A stretch of DNA of 64,000 bases from Globodera rostochiensis (Eukaryota; Nematoda; Chromadorea; Rhabditida; Heteroderidae), in the NCBI GenBank assembly GCA_018350325.1, contig JAEVLN010000001.1, forward strand, positions 3,687,254-3,751,253. Direction: 5' to 3'. Shown in pieces: positions 22,961-37,800 of this stretch (the stretch's first letter is position 1; every line of letters begins with the position of its first letter). The notes beneath the pieces are model-generated. The model was not told where the DNA came from, did no database searches, and worked only from the letters and a program-made list of their open reading frames with translations. The translations under genes were made by a program, and so were the position numbers.

Positions 22961-25874
22961 GGCGTCAAATTTTTATTGGCTATGAATTTTTTAGGTTTAT
23001 TTGGGTTTTTTATTCTACTTTTTTGGGAAGAGTTTTTTTTTGAAAATGGAAAACTTGAGATGATATTTAAAACACAATTATTCACCAACCTGCAAATAAT
23101 CCCGACTATCTCTCGAATTATTTCCATATTTCACTTCACATACCTAATTTTTATTTTATTTTAATTTAATCTAAGAAAATCCCTAATTAACAATTAACAA
23201 TTATCAATTTAACATTTCCATGGTCATTTTTAAATTTATTTTTGATTTCCAATCCAAAAATTTTATCCCCGAAATGCCATGGCATTTCTTTCACTTTCTG
23301 TTTGGGTTTTGTTATGCATTTGCTTTCTCAAAATTTGTTCATATTCCACTAATTAAATGCACTTCGCCAATTTTGTCATCGTTTCCAATGCGCCGTTCCC
23401 ATAGTGACCGACCCCCGCGGCATTGGTCTTAGGATTGGGGTGCCCGACAAAACATCCCTTTGGGGGCTTAATTTGGCATTATATCCGCTGTCAATTTGTC
23501 CCTCCCAATGCGACTTTTGAGGTTTTTTGAATGCACTTTGGCTAATTGGACTTCAAACGCGCATTAATCTCGAGATACAGTTTATTAGCCACCACCTCCC
23601 AGCCACACGCAGTTTTAACACCCCCAAAGGGTTTGTTGATATAAAGTTATAATTGCCAATGGAACTTTTTCCTTTTCCCTTTGAAGATGAACTCCCTCCC
23701 TCTTCTCTATTTGATCAGATTGTTCTAAAGCCACTAATTGATAAATGGAAGGGTCGCTTCTGTGTGGTGCGCGAGTGGTTGGTTGCCTCGAAGAACATTT
23801 AATTCGACTAAAATGTCGCCCGCGGGGGTGACACGTCAGTGAGGCAAATGTCCGGGGTTGAGGAAAGTAAGCCGTGCAATTGCCAAGGACAATGAATGAA
23901 CTCATCTAAAAAATTGCGCCCTCCGGGCAAAGGACTTTGGCAAATGTGCCCCACGGGGGAAACCATAACAACCAAAGGACGCCCCGAGGCAATATGTGCC
24001 GCCGTCTTGGGTATCTCGGCACAGCCTGCGGGGCGTATCATAAGTCACCATCCCGTTCAAATGTCTTCCCAAGCTCTTTCAATTTTTCACCGCCGCGCCG
24101 AAAAGTTTGCAAATTTTCAAAAAATTGAGTGTTTACTCAAAAAGTTCATTTGCCTGTAAAAAACAATAACGTGTGCCCCATCATTATTTTACTTTGAACT
24201 GTTAATTGGCACTTTTATTTTGGAAAATTATGCCCTGGAGGGTCAAGACGTGGTCTTTTCCTTGTGCCCTAAGGGGTCAGGACGTGGTCTTTACATTATG
24301 CTCTGGGGGGTCAGGACGTGGTCTTCTTGTGAGCGTGCTCCGTTAATTGGACGTTTGTGTACATACACCGAAAAAGCTCGAAGCACCATGAGAAGTCACG
24401 ACCGGACCTTCCAAAAAAATTACTTAAAAATTCTTTGTCAAAGATTTGTCCATCTGCAAGCACATAGCGTAAGTTAATTTTCAATTGTTAATTGATTATT
24501 ATAATTAGTATAATAAAAGCAATTTTCTAAAATTTAAAATCAATTTTATCAGTCGAATGAATCCTCTGCATTTTGAGTGTGTTGCTGCCGAGCAATTATA
24601 TATTTCAGGACGAATGCGAACCCTGCTCTAATGCCGCAGACCGGGATTTTTTAAGCTTCAAAGGGCGTGCTCAACCCCAAGAAGTTGGTCAAGTTGCCAT
24701 TTCCTGCGATGGTTCAACCCCGACACGACCGGTGCGAGCATAGAATAGACCAACAAAGGCGGCAACCGACGAGTGGTTACGGAATGGCGCGCCCCAAGAA
24801 CTTGCCGGCCGGCGAGTACAACGTCAAGACCACGGATTTGCCGATTTCGTGACCCTGCAGCAGTATAAGTTATTTAATAAGGCGCCAAACACTCAAACGG
24901 ATTGCGCCAACGGTGTGAAAGTGTTTTTCATAAAAATGGATAAAACCATAAAACTCATAGCGTTGTGCTTTGTAAATAAAGAGTTGTGCGACTCAAAATC
25001 AATTCGTTTGTTTTACCAAATACCATAATTAGGCTATGATTCTTTTATCAAAGCAAAAAGATGTGCAAAAACACTTTGGAATATTACGAGTGGCGCGAAT
25101 AAAGGGAATTTGCTAAAATAATAATTATAAAATGTCATAAAATTTTTGTATATTTCAGAAGAGTACTGTATGATGTGTGTATTGTGTGGAATAAAGTACG
25201 GTTAAATGTAACGGGGGAGGGGGGAAGGCGTCCTTGATAAGAGAAAAGTGATCTAAAAAAGGAGAAAATGAGAGGAGTGCGATATTGTAACGTTATTGAC
25301 ACGTTACAGTTACAATAAATGCGCGCAATACATTAGATGCGATGCCAACAAAAACAAAAAACAAATAATTTCATTGGTTTGAAAAAGCCGGGAAAACATT
25401 GAGGTGAAAATAGCAGCATAATATAAAAATTTGACGTGAGAATGCCGTAAAAAGTTGAAACAAAAATGAAAATGTCGATGCGAGAAGAGAAAGGTGTGGG
25501 GGTGGAGCATGAATTTTTAAGAAGAGCGACAAGACAAAATGCACCCGTTTAAAGTTCAGAGGACGAAGGAGGGACGACTGATCGGAAGGCTTTATCTGTG
25601 AGGACAGATAATCGAAAGGAGTGGAGGGGACGCAAGACTGCGAGAGTCCCAAAGCCAGAAAATGAAAACAAAATTCCGAATCCTTGATTATTAAAAATCT
25701 GGCTACGGTTCTGAAGATGAAAGAGAGAAAAGAGGACGCAAATGAGAAAAAACAACAATAAATTTGCGTTATTGAAAATTCAATATTAATAAATTGGTTA
25801 TTGACACGAATTAATTTATTAAAATAATTATCGTTTTCTTTTTCCCTATTTCTCAATGCTGTCTTTTTTTTTGT
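22961..25874. other. 2.9 kb spacer before the MED13 3' end
   Basis: Mostly AT-rich. It contains a three-copy tandem repeat at 24235-24330 (GGTCAGGACGTGGTCTT, period about 40 bp), GC-rich islands with CCC..GGG words (23815-24020), and a weakly coding-looking patch at 24600-24860 with no splice context. Sequence just right of 25200 is probably the MED13 3' UTR or flank. No gene called. Confidence 0.45.
24235..24330 (+). repeat. about 40-bp tandem repeat, 2.5 copies
   Basis: The phrase GGTCAGGACGTGGTCTT (first copy GGTCAAGACGTGGTCTT) recurs three times with spacing of about 40 bp, separated by TGCCCT/TGCTCT-type linkers. Confidence 0.75.
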
Positions 25875-28800
25875 TCACTGAAGTGTTGGTGGTTGTTGAG
25901 GCTGCTGGTCAGCATCGCCCCAAAAGGTATTCACCGCCAAATGCAAACGTTGGATAGCCTGCATGTGCACTGGTAAGCAGGAACGACGTGCACCGGTCAC
26001 CGGGTCCAACGAAAGCCAACTCAGCGCATTGTAAGTCTCCAGAACATACCTGACCATATAGAACAAAGATGGAAATGCAAAATCAAAGAAAAATATGCAA
26101 GCTCCATGGCAAAACTCTCCAAAAACTCACCTTAACACGTCATCTGTGGCGGCCGCGTCCAGCGGATGCTGTGGGTGTTGCAACTGCTGCTCAACGGAAG
26201 CCTTCGTGCCTCCCCCTGCCGACGATGTGCCGCCTCCCGCAGAACCAGCACCACCCGAGTCACGCTCCCGCTGCTGTGCCGCCCCGCCCCCATACTCCTC
26301 GTTCAGGTTGGACGTGTTGATGTGCAACGACGACTTAAGATGTGCAACCCCTGAGGCTCCCGCACGTCGCCGCGCGGCCGGGCACTGCTGCCAAAAGCTG
26401 GAGGGCATGCCCGGAGGCAAGGGTGCAGTGGAAACGGTATAGCCAATGGCCATCGGTTGGTTGTTGATCTGCGCTTCTTCGTCTAAAATTGTCGAAGCAG
26501 TGACAGATGCATGTATTTCATTAATTAAAAGGTCGTCGCCGGATGTCAGACATTTGTGACAAACCCACCTTTATCAATCTCCAAATTGTCAAGATCCAGC
26601 TCATCTTGGTTCTGTTCAACGAAATTGAAACCGCCCAACACATTAGTGAGGTCTCCGTCATCGTCGAAACCGCTCTGCAGTAGATCCTCGCCTTGATGAT
26701 GGCCCATTGAAACGTTGAGAATAGTCTTAACATTACAAAAATCATAGAGAACAAACAAACCATACTGCAAATTTATAGTAATACAACAAAAATAAACAAA
26801 ATTACAAATAAAATTGTTTCTCGCCCAACTGTCATCTTTACCTGGAAGACCATAATGTGTGTGATGGAACGGTCATCCGGACAGGCGGCCGCGGTTTGGC
26901 TCCACCATTGCTGCTGTGCCCCAACGCTGATGCCCAGTGCTGATTGACGTCCTGCCGCGGCAGTGCCCATGGTCGGCTTGTTGCTTGCTGCTTGATGCCC
27001 ACTCGCGGACGACAACATGCCAACGCAATTGGAACTACTACCACCGCCGCCTCCCGGTTTTATGCCCCCGCTACCGCCATTGCCTGCGGCAGATGCAATG
27101 CCAACACCGCCGACACTCTCGCTCGGAACGCCTGGCGATGTGGATGCCATCACGCGCAGATGCGGTTCTGGCTCCGTCGACACCAGGCATGCAGAAAGCA
27201 GCGCGGGCGTCTCGGCCCAGCCGTGCGACTGGGCACATCCGTGGCAAGGAGCGGACACCGCACCGCTTTCCTCAGGCGGAGCCTTTCCCTTAAGCGCGTT
27301 GTTTCGGCTTTTCAAATTCTTCTTCGACAGTATTTCGGTCCACTGCTTGAACTCGCCGTGACCAAGCTTGCCCATGCGACCAATCACCTGCAAACATAGA
27401 CGCCTGTTTTCAAATCAAGAATGGAAACAGAACTGACCAGTCGCCAGTTGCGCACTTCCTGCATCAGCATCACGCTCTGCGCAAACATCCAAAGACGCTG
27501 CAGCGCATCCGCAATTTGCGAGTGCCGCTGCCGATGGCGCCACTCTATGCCCACCCCGGGCGTTTGTGCCGACGTTGTTGTCGAGGGGCACAGGTTAATC
27601 AGTGTGTTGTCCAACAGTGCGCCGCGCTCGTCTGTCACCGCAGCGCACAGCCAATCGTCGCCGGGCAGGATACAGTAGGCCAGGAACAGTACGCGCTCGC
27701 CCTCCGGACACAAAAGCAACGGCACTCTGTTGTTGTTGGATGCTATTGACGAATACGCGTTGGTATGGCCCGAGGCATTGTTGAGCAGTGAGACGGGAAA
27801 AGAGCGTGCCGGTGCCAGCAGGTATGGGTTACAGTTAAACTAGAAAAAAGCCAAATTTTCAATTCAAAGAAAACTTTTAATCAAAAAGCGCACTTTGAAG
27901 AACAGGGCACTGTCACCAAACATTTGAATGATGTCCTTGATGCGCTCCATTGAACCGAACCTGGTCATGCCTTAAATTTGAAATTATAAATTTCAAAAAA
28001 AGAAAAACAGCAAACTCACTTTTTGACATTGCATCAAGCGCTATTTGAGGGCGCAAAATGCGCGTTTGAGTGTACACGGTGAACACCATTCTCTTCAATT
28101 CGTCCTGGGCCGACGACCGTTCACGACGAGACGATGCGCAAAGTTCATCGTCATCAGCGACGTCGTTGAAAGCATCCGGGCCACCGCCGACAAACGCAAA
28201 GTAGTCGTAGATGGAACGAAGCGACAGAAGTTCCAGTTGAAGCTGGGGACGTCGCTTGGGCGGCATTGTGTGAAGAAATTCTAAAAAAAAATGTTTTTTT
28301 TGCCATATAAATTGTTTTTTCTCCTTCCAAACACACCATTCCACATCCGAAGTAACACGGCCGAAGCGAACACACCAAAGTGCCTATGTGCCGCATCGGA
28401 GCCAAACGTGCCAAACGGGTTGACCAGATAACAGACGATGACATGAGGCAAATAAGCGGTGTTTTCTAACTCGCCGGTGATAACGTTCAGATCAGCCACC
28501 AACTTCTCTTCTAACTGTGCCATCTCCTCAGCCGTCTGCCTCTGCAATGCGGCAGCCATCGACGTAGAGGAGGCAGGCGAAACGGTTTGGCCAGCAGTAG
28601 ATGAGCCGTCGCCACCATGCAATATTGGCACTAAAAAATTATAGATTTACCTTTGTTTGTTCCGGATACCAACCCGAGTTCGGTCCAGTATTGCCGGTGG
28701 CGGGCGACGTCTGTTGTTGGTGTTGTGCCATTGGCGAGTGTAAAATGGAGCCGGAAGATGAGCCGGGACCGCCAGTGTGATGGTGATGTTGAATGGACCC

Positions 28801-31800
28801 GGTAACAGAAGCGGGCCCCGACTGGACGCCCATTGAGGAGCCGCCACCGCCAATGGAGCCAGAAGGCACAGCCGGTGGCGGCATAGCGACTGCGTCCGGC
28901 ACACTCGCCAACGACGTGCCCTGGGGTGGCTGTTGCTGCTGTCGATACGCGGACTCGTGGAAAGCGCGACGCTCAAACAGGTGGTCGTTGAGCAAAAAGA
29001 AGCGACACAAATCAACGTAGCAGCCCTCAACGTAGCTTAAAAACACCCATAATTATTTAGGACGCAGGGATTAGACTGTTCAATTAAATAAATTTATGAA
29101 TAGAATCAAAAATGCTAACGTTCTCAGACGCTGCACACTGGGTTGCATATCGTCTCCAAATTCGGGCCCAAGATGCATAAACATGGCGTGCACAGCGTGC
29201 GGTAAGGAAGGCATTGCTGCTGCTGATGAACCACCACCTATGGAACTGTTCTGTTCACGTCCGACGCGCAAAATGCCATCCCGTGGCGCATCTCTGATGC
29301 CGATGGGAACGTGGATACCAAGTCGGCAACGTCGTTCGTACATACTGAAAAAAAAAGATTTATTTGTAATTCTAGAGTTGGATAAAACAACTCACTTGCT
29401 CAGTTCCTCCATGTACATTTTGCACTTGGAGGCGATCACATTCACGTCTGGTATCACCGTCAGGTACAGCACATCCTTGCACTGGTCGGCAGGCATCAGT
29501 TCCAACCGGTCCCAATCGCGTAACACCTGCAGAAAATATTGGATGGAATAAGGATCAAAAATAGTTTAATGGGATGTCGAAACCCGACCACTGCCGAAAG
29601 ACTCAAATATTGAAATGCGTTGTCCCCTAATTACTTGTGCTGAGACAAGTATCGGCTCGCGCTCCGCATGGCTCAACACCAGCACTTGCGGGATCGGCTC
29701 TACACGTCCGTTGTCAACATCTATTGCTGCAGCGCCGCCATTCGCGTCCTTGTTGCCGGGTGCAACGGTGCTGCCACTTTTGCGAGCGAACGCCCTCAGA
29801 GTCAGCTGTTCCAGACGACGTCCATTGCTGTAGCTGGGGATCATCGGTGCCGCGGCACTGCACGAAGTGAGCGAGGCGACAGCGGGGGGCGGTGCCGTGC
29901 GCATAAAACTCTCTTTGAGCTCCTCGAATAACCCTAGGCATTCCACGTCGCGCGGCTCTCCGACGCCATCCGCAGCCTTAATTTAGAGTATTTTGTCGGG
30001 GTCGACAAGTGGTGAACGCTGCCAACTTGATATCCCCATGGATGCAGAATGGAGTCTCTTTCCATTCGATTTTCGGACATTTTGTCGCCACTGCTTGTCA
30101 TGATCAATTCCAGAATGCCATCCATCACACCGTTCAATTCATAGACATCCACCGGAGACTGCGTGTAATCGGATGATGCCTGAAATTTTAAGTTTATTCA
30201 TTAAACAAACAGCAAAACACCGAAAAAACATTAAATGGAGAGTTTCTACAATTAAAATATGCGCCAACTTTTTTGGAAATCGACGGTTCAGCAGCAGCGT
30301 CCAACGCAAGTCCTCCATTGCGCACCATAACGGCGACGTCTTGGCTGATGCTGAGATGCATAAGCAGATCCACGAACTGACGGTCGGCCGGATTTGCAGG
30401 GTTGAAGCGGCCAAACAACTGACGACTGCGACTGTTCAGCTGCTTTTGTTGCTGTTGAAGAATCGGTAGCCATAGCAATCCGCCGGCTTCCGCTATGTCG
30501 TCCGCAAAAAGGCCGGAGCCCTGACCGCACAAATAACGATGCCGGACGGCACTTAAAATGAAGCATGATCTTGATCTGTGTCGTATTTCGATAGCCTTGG
30601 GCTATATGTCCTACCTAAAACCGCAATTGCATTTCTGCAGCTCTGCTGTTGGCACAATGCGAAACCCGCTCCACTGTTTGGGCAGAAGCACCGCCGCTGC
30701 CGTTCCTCCACCGCCTCCCATGACCAACTGACGCTGTCGACGCTGGAGCTGGTCGCAACGCAACAGCAACTCACGAGGCGCGCCGATGTAAATACCCAAC
30801 TCGGCGGATCGGATGTTGGAGTTGCAACAGCACAGCGGGCACGAGTCAAACACGATGTCGTAGTGCAAGTCGGCCATGGTGTCCTGGATGAGCAGCACCA
30901 GCCGAGCAGAGCAGGAGACGCCAACTTTTCCGGACTGTACATGTAAATATAATTTTCAAAAGTTTAAAAACCCTGCAAAAAAGAAGCTAAATATATGTTT
31001 GGATAGACAAATCGGAAATAAATAGAAGTTCAACAAAGACGAAGGCTCCGTTTAAATTCAAAAAGCGTCAAATTATTTGCTACCTGCAACAAGCCATCCC
31101 ACAGAACTGCGGTGGCTGTGCTCGTCTGAAGGGCAGAAGTTGAAATCGTCGACCTTGCTCGTGCTTCGGACATTGTTACAGCGCCAGCAGAAATTGGAGC
31201 AGTACTTATGCTGGGACTGGTGATCAGCAGTGCGCTGGACCTCCTCTGAAGCAGCGACTGCTGCTGAAGAGCTGTGACGGACGGACTTCGTGACAGTGTT
31301 GAGGCTGATGGAAACAATTTTTGTTACATTTATTTGTTATAGATGGGCTTTTCAAAGATGGCCCCCAAGTTCAATGCATCAGTAGACAATCAAGTGAATT
31401 TTACATTTCCCTTTCCATAAAAAAGCAGTGATCAGAACCTCCAGCCATCATCTGTTGTTGCCTGGCCAGCGCATGGTGTTGTTGTTGCTGATACATCGCC
31501 GAAGAAGCGGACGGTGTGAGCGCTAACGTGGACAAAGACGTTGGTGGAAAGGAAGGCGGGGAACGCATCGGGTTGACGAGGGCGGCGGATTGTGCCAGCC
31601 GTGGGGGCTGAAAACCAAACAAAAGCAATTTCTTCTGTGGTAGACCAAATTCCTACCTGCCCCATTGTTGGCAATGCGACGGATTGAGGCAGGCGGACGC
31701 TGCCAGACGGAAACATTTGCGATGCCGAAAAGTTGTGCGGCATTGATGATAAAATCGACCGTTGTTGCAGCATTGAGGGCGGAATAGCAGAGGGCAGTTG

Positions 31801-34800
31801 AGAAAATTGCAAATCTGCAAGTTTTGTTAAAATTCAAAAAGATTTTGGCCAAAACCAGCGCACTAAATTCTCAGAATTAAATCGTCTAGAAAATTCAGAT
31901 TCTCCCATCCAGGCGTAAACAAAAACCAGAATTCTTCATATGCTTATCCCGGAATCGTCCTTTTCCTCCAACTCACTGTTGGCCCCCGGGGTCCATTGCT
32001 GTAGCGGCTGTCCGAATTGTCCAGTTGCCCCCTGCTGAAAGTCATTGTCGGTTGAGCCGCCACCGCCACGGTATCGTAAGCGTTCAAATTCCTGCAGGCG
32101 CGCGTCGAGCCCCGCGTCTCCGTCCGCCTTGTCTGCCGCCAACCGAGCCGCCATTGCCAGCTTGGCACGCTTTGTATAAGCGGGCGGCACGGGCAGCAAA
32201 GGCGCTGAAGTCAAAGACGACGATGCTTCTTGACACAGTTCGGAAAGCCGTTTCCGACGTTGGTTGAGCTGTTCATGCAATTGACGCTGAAAATTAAGAG
32301 CATAAAACGGTAGAAACTACACAAAAATTATAAAAGGCCCAAGCAGTACAGCGTAAAATGAAAGTTCCAATCTATACAATTCTAATCGTACTACGTACCA
32401 TCAACTTGGCTTTGCTCTCCGGCAATTCGTTTTGTTCCAAAGGGCCGCCGTTGTTGCCTCCACAAGTGCTTGTACCACAACACTGTCGAATACGTTCCTC
32501 TGGGGCTAGCTGTTCATTCAGCAAGTCGCCAGCAAACAGACCAAACATGGCGATCGGTCGTGCTTTCACCCCGTCATAGAGAGGCGACTCATCGGGCAAC
32601 CGCCGCAACCGTTCGGCTAGCTGTTCCATCGTGTCCAATAGATTAGTGGTTTTGATCAATTGTTGTTGCCGTTGATTTTCCTCAACTTCTTCGCTTGCTG
32701 TTTCATCACCGCCTTGCATTGCTTGAATTTGTTGCTGCTGTTGTTGATGTGGCGGGAGGATCAGCATGTTTTGTGGAGAAAATTGTTGCATTGGTGTTGG
32801 TGGGGTCGGGTATATGCGTGACAGTGTATCATGTGGAATTTGGGAACCAAAAATTGCTGCTGTAGCTGACGCGCCCGACTGAGCGCCATGTTGTTGCTGT
32901 TGCGAATAGGCACTGCCGACTGACGAGTCAATTCGCTCGTTAGACGCTGGAGGCGACAAAATGTGGTGGGGATTCAGTTGAACGACTTGCAGTTGATGAT
33001 CATCTCCAGTAGGTCCAATCCCAGCTCCTCCGCGCATCAACAACGCAGCAGCCACCGGGACCTTTACAAAAAAGCAAATATTCTGTCAATTGGTACCCAT
33101 TTTTTTAAATCATGAAAAATTCAGTTTATTGTCACTGCTAACCATTCGATGAGCAGCCAATGATCCACTCCCAGAAATAGCGCCATTTTGTCCGCCAACC
33201 GAGGACGGACCTGTTGCCGGACTAATCGCCGAAGCAGGGGACGTGTCAATGCTACTCATACTCATCATTCTTTCCTCCTCCTCCTCCCTTTCATTGTTGT
33301 TGTTCCTCTCCTGGTCCTCGTCAGCCTCAATCATCTCCTCATCGTCCTTCGGGTTGTTCCTATTGTCGCTGTGCTGATGTCGCTGCAGTTGGTTGACCAG
33401 CTCCTCCGCGGCTGCTGCAACAATATGCTGATCCGTTGAGGCGCTGGCCTCCGATGTGTCGAGCAGAGCCGGCGGTGTCTCCGCGTTTGGCATGCTCTCG
33501 GCATCCGGTAACATGTCATCCGTCTGTTGAGGGATTTGATGATGACGCTGCATTTCCTCTTCTTGTTGTTGCTGATGATGATGATGGTATGGAGCAGATG
33601 ATGACGACGATGATTGCGGATGATCAAGATGAACGACTTCGCCAACACTGCTGTCACCAACATCCATCGCTGTCGTTGACGTCTCTGGTGGTTCCAATGG
33701 CGGCACCGTACCTCCTGCCGGACTCAGCAAAAGACGTTCAAGAATGCTCTGATGATGAACGACGGGCTGTTGCTGATGCTGCAGAATTGAATTCTGATGT
33801 CTTTCTGTTGCTTGAAAGTGTTGCTGCTGACGATCAACCACCGCCTTCTCATTGCCAGCGAGCGGCAAAGGCGGGAGCGCATCAAAGGGATTGACGGTGA
33901 ACAATTCCGAATCCTATGGATTAAAAAGTAAAAATTAACAATATTTCCAAGAAACTTTCATTTTCGCGCTCATGCGCATGAATTGGAATTTTGCCTAATA
34001 ATAGCTCAAGAATGGCCACGTTGGTTTGATGAGAGACCGGACAACCAGACCAAACAAATATTTTGACCAAATATTGTATTTAATCCGGTCTCTAGTTCGA
34101 TGGTTTGTCAAAAAGTAGTTGCCTCGTTTTGAAAGGCCATTGAAACAGCGTCGAGCTGGTGTAGCGACGGAGGCTGCCAATTTCTCCTCTGCCCCCCGCA
34201 CTGATTGGTCTCATCTGACAAAAAGCCCCGCCCCTTCACAGCCATTCTTTGTCTCTTTTGACGTTTTTCGGCATCAAGCAACTGTTGCAATTGTTGTTGT
34301 TGTTGGTGTCGTTGCTGCTGATGATGCAGCTGCTGCTGAACTATGCCAAAGGTCGCTGCACGTTGTCGTTGTTGTGCCAGCAAACTCATCGTGTCCGATG
34401 GCATGATCATGTGCGAAGGCATTTGGTGATGGCCCAACGGGTGTCCGAGCATCATCAGGTCCTGGATCGGACGATGAACAATAGGGTCGCACCCGTCAGC
34501 CCCGTCCGTGACCATCCCGTCATCCTCGTCCATCAGCAGTTCCGCCAACGCAGAGGCGGACGGGTCAATGGGAACTGCAGTGGTGGCATGATGAAGTGTA
34601 CCATGCGCAGACGTGCCACTAAAGTGGAATTAACTAAGTATCACAAAATTACGAAATATGAAAAGGAATCCCAGTCGTGCCACATACCTTGCAGCAGTTT
34701 TGGGTATGGATTCTGTTTTGCTTCCGGCGATCAATTGTTGCTGCGCTTTTCGTCGATTCGCAAAGCTCGATGGAGATTTAAGCAGGTCCCAATCCGGCAC

Positions 34801-37800
34801 CCATTCCAAGGCAGCAGAAGTCGAACCCGAGGCAGCAGCGCTTGAGCACCCGTGAGCCCATCTGTTCGGTTGTTGACCGGGGACAGATTGGGTCTGTGCT
34901 GCATCATCGCCAGCAAATTTTGTTGACGTATTCGACTTGAAGGATGATCCTTTTCCACCACCCGATAGTGTCGCCTTTTTCCGCAAAGACGAAGGCATTT
35001 TCTGCTGTTGTTGTTCTACTGCCCGAACTTGTTGTTGCTGATGCGGATGTTGTGACGACTCGATGTAAATGCCGTCGCCTGATGCGACGTTCTGTCGATG
35101 GTGGAATGGTGCAGGCGGAGCAATGCGTTGCGACGGTAACGACGCCACAGCCGGCGCAATGGCCAGCTGTGTCGCCGGCACCAATGGAGCACCAGCACCA
35201 GAAGAAGAGGGCGAATACAAGGCGATGTTTGCTGTAGCCAATGGAGTTGTTGTGGCTGTAGATGATGCGACTGAAAGAGAGGATTTTTTTTGCAAAGATA
35301 GCCATTTTAGCGTGTGTTTTCCTTCTCTTCTTTAAAAAGAATAAATTACCGCCGTTTTTCACACTTCCGCCGTAGCAAATACGACAGTAGCAAAACTCGC
35401 GCCTCGCGTAGTCGTAGTTGAACTCGTCCAACGTTCGTTCCGCCGTCAGCGGATGTGCCGTTTGTTGTTGCTGCTGCCGTGCCGTCGTTGTCACACCTCT
35501 CGGGCGCAAAAATGCGTCCTCAAAACTGCGACGTGCCGCGCACTTTCCAATCACTGCCGCCGCTCGACGACGCATTCGTTGCGGAAACAGAGAACACCGT
35601 TCCAACGACGTCGAGGGAGACTTAGCGCCACCGTTTCTTTGGGAATTATCCACAGGCGCAATTGGACCGTTAGCATCCGCTGACGACATACAATTCGAAT
35701 TGGCTTAAAATAGACAAAGTTTAAAATGTACTCCGATTGACGATTCGTCCGTCTATCGGTCCAACAAAAAATATGAAAAGACCTTCGGTAGCCTCCTCCC
35801 CCTTATTGGTGCCCGTTATTGTTGACTTTTCCGGTCGTGCCGGCAACAGTTCGTCAAACAACACAGCGACGAACTGGCTCGGGTACAACATCCGGTGGCC
35901 GTTGACCTCCACCAGCACCAGTCTTGGCAGCGCCTGTTGATGAGTTTGTTGCTGCTGTTTGGCACTGCTGTCTCCGTCACACCCTCCGGCATTGCCACCG
36001 CTGCTGTTGCGGCCTGAATATTTCAAATTTATCGCGAAAAATTTGTAGTATCGGACTTGGAACAAAGATGAAACCCTGTAATTACCCGACTGTGCTGTTG
36101 ACGAAGAGGCATTTGTTGTACTCCTTGATGTCGTTGAGTTTATTTGTGGTGAAGGTGCCGAGGATGACTGTGCATCAGAGGCGGTCAAAACGGTCATTTG
36201 AGGTGGCGGCTCCGCCAAATTTTGGTACAGGCGTTTCCACTCCGTCCATTGCCGGTCAAATAGCGAGGCAATGTTCGCCCGAACGTCGTCGCCACCATCG
36301 TGGCAACCTTTGACAACCGACGACTCTCTTAAGTCCGTTTGGCCGCAGATGGACGACGAACTGTTCGGCCGAAGTTGGTCGGCTAAAACGAATTGAATAA
36401 CAATGACAATGACAATACAAAAGTCAAGTATAGCAAACAAAAAACGGAAATAGATCTTCCGGTTCGTTGACTAAACCTTAAAAACCCACATGCAATATCG
36501 ATACTCTCCCGTTTCACCATCACCCGTTGTTGCTGTTGTTCGACTTGCTTCAAAGGCGAGGAGTCGGCGCTGGACACTTCTTCTGTTTTTGAAGAAGTTG
36601 CTGGGCCTTGCTCGTCAATGGACGTTGGTGATGATGAGGCAAGTCGCAAAAGGTCGTGCTGGCCCGGCACCAGTCGAGCTCGAATGGACCAGGGTGCTAA
36701 ATTTGAGGTGAACATTTAGACGGGATGAAATTTCGGGGATTTCCTATTTTGCACTAATAAAATAAACGCCTTTTTCATTTTCACAACACAACCGTCGTCG
36801 TCGAACAAAAGGGATTTAGCTTTAACAAAATGCCACGGTTCAAAAAAAAACCCACCCAAAATGACGGGCTGTGCCCTCGTCCGTTCCTGCAGCTGTGCCC
36901 TGCTTAGCCGCAGAATGGTCGGCTGTCGCTGCACGCACAGCGATGCACAGACGAGCGAGTCGCGGTGGAGGAAAAAGTTGAAACGGACGGCGTTGACGAA
37001 GCGCGGAAGGGCACGACGGTCGTCGCGTGACAATGGCGCCGCTCCGCGCGGCTCCAACGGTCGGCATAGCCAATGGCCGAAACGAACAAAGCCCTGCGGG
37101 AAGGAATAAGCGTTTTGATTAAAAGGCGCCGGCTATTCGAAAATATATCAAATTTCATAAACGGAAGAATTAAAAATTTTCTGATAGTTTCCTTTGAATT
37201 TTTATAAAAACCTCGGCGAGAAGTCGCCGTTCGATGGCCGTGTTTAATGCTTTGAAGAACAGTGTTCGGGTTTCGTATTCAAACTCCACCCGGGGCGAGT
37301 CCATGTCAACAGTTTCAGTGTGGATCAGCACTGAAGGAAAAAGAGACTGAACAGTGTACAGAGAAAGAGCGAGTTTCAGAAGAATATATTTTGCTTTTTA
37401 AAAAATCCAATTTAAAATGCCTCGCCGGAGGGGGTGGAAATATTGTATCCAGCAGAATTATGTGCCATATGCCTCTAGACAAAACCTGCAAGCCCCTCCG
37501 CTTTGAACTGCTCGATGTGCTTGGGCTCATCAGCGGAGTACCAAAACAGCCACAGCTCTTTCGTCGCGTTCGCCCGCGGCACCGGACTTTCGTAGGCCGC
37601 CGTGGCGCACGGCGGCTGCCGACGACGCCACGCGCACAGAACGCCGTCCGCGACGCATTGCGCGTACGCACGCAACACTGCGTCATCGGCACCTAAAGAA
37701 ACGGCACAAAATAACCCATCAAAAATGGCAAGCCCTCCCACCATCGGTGCAAGCGTCGCGCGACGGTGGTACGGCAGACGAAGTGGCGCCACCGGCATTG

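Noticed and set aside
24713..24725. GGTTCAACCCC resembling a tRNA T-arm
   Set aside because: No acceptor stem, D-arm or anticodon arm can be fitted around it.
24667..24852. Possible small protein (PKNLPAGEYNVKTTDLP near its end)
   Set aside because: Composition looks somewhat coding, but there is no family match, no signal peptide and no convincing splice partner.
25310..25856. Minus-strand frame of 161 codons just after the MED13 stop
   Set aside because: Hydrophobic, F/S/L-rich AT-driven frame located where the MED13 3' UTR should be.
36716..37158. Alternative minus-strand frames overlapping the MED13 N-terminal exon
   Set aside because: Only one of the three frames carries the conserved RFVNAVRFNFFLHRD segment; the others are shadows.
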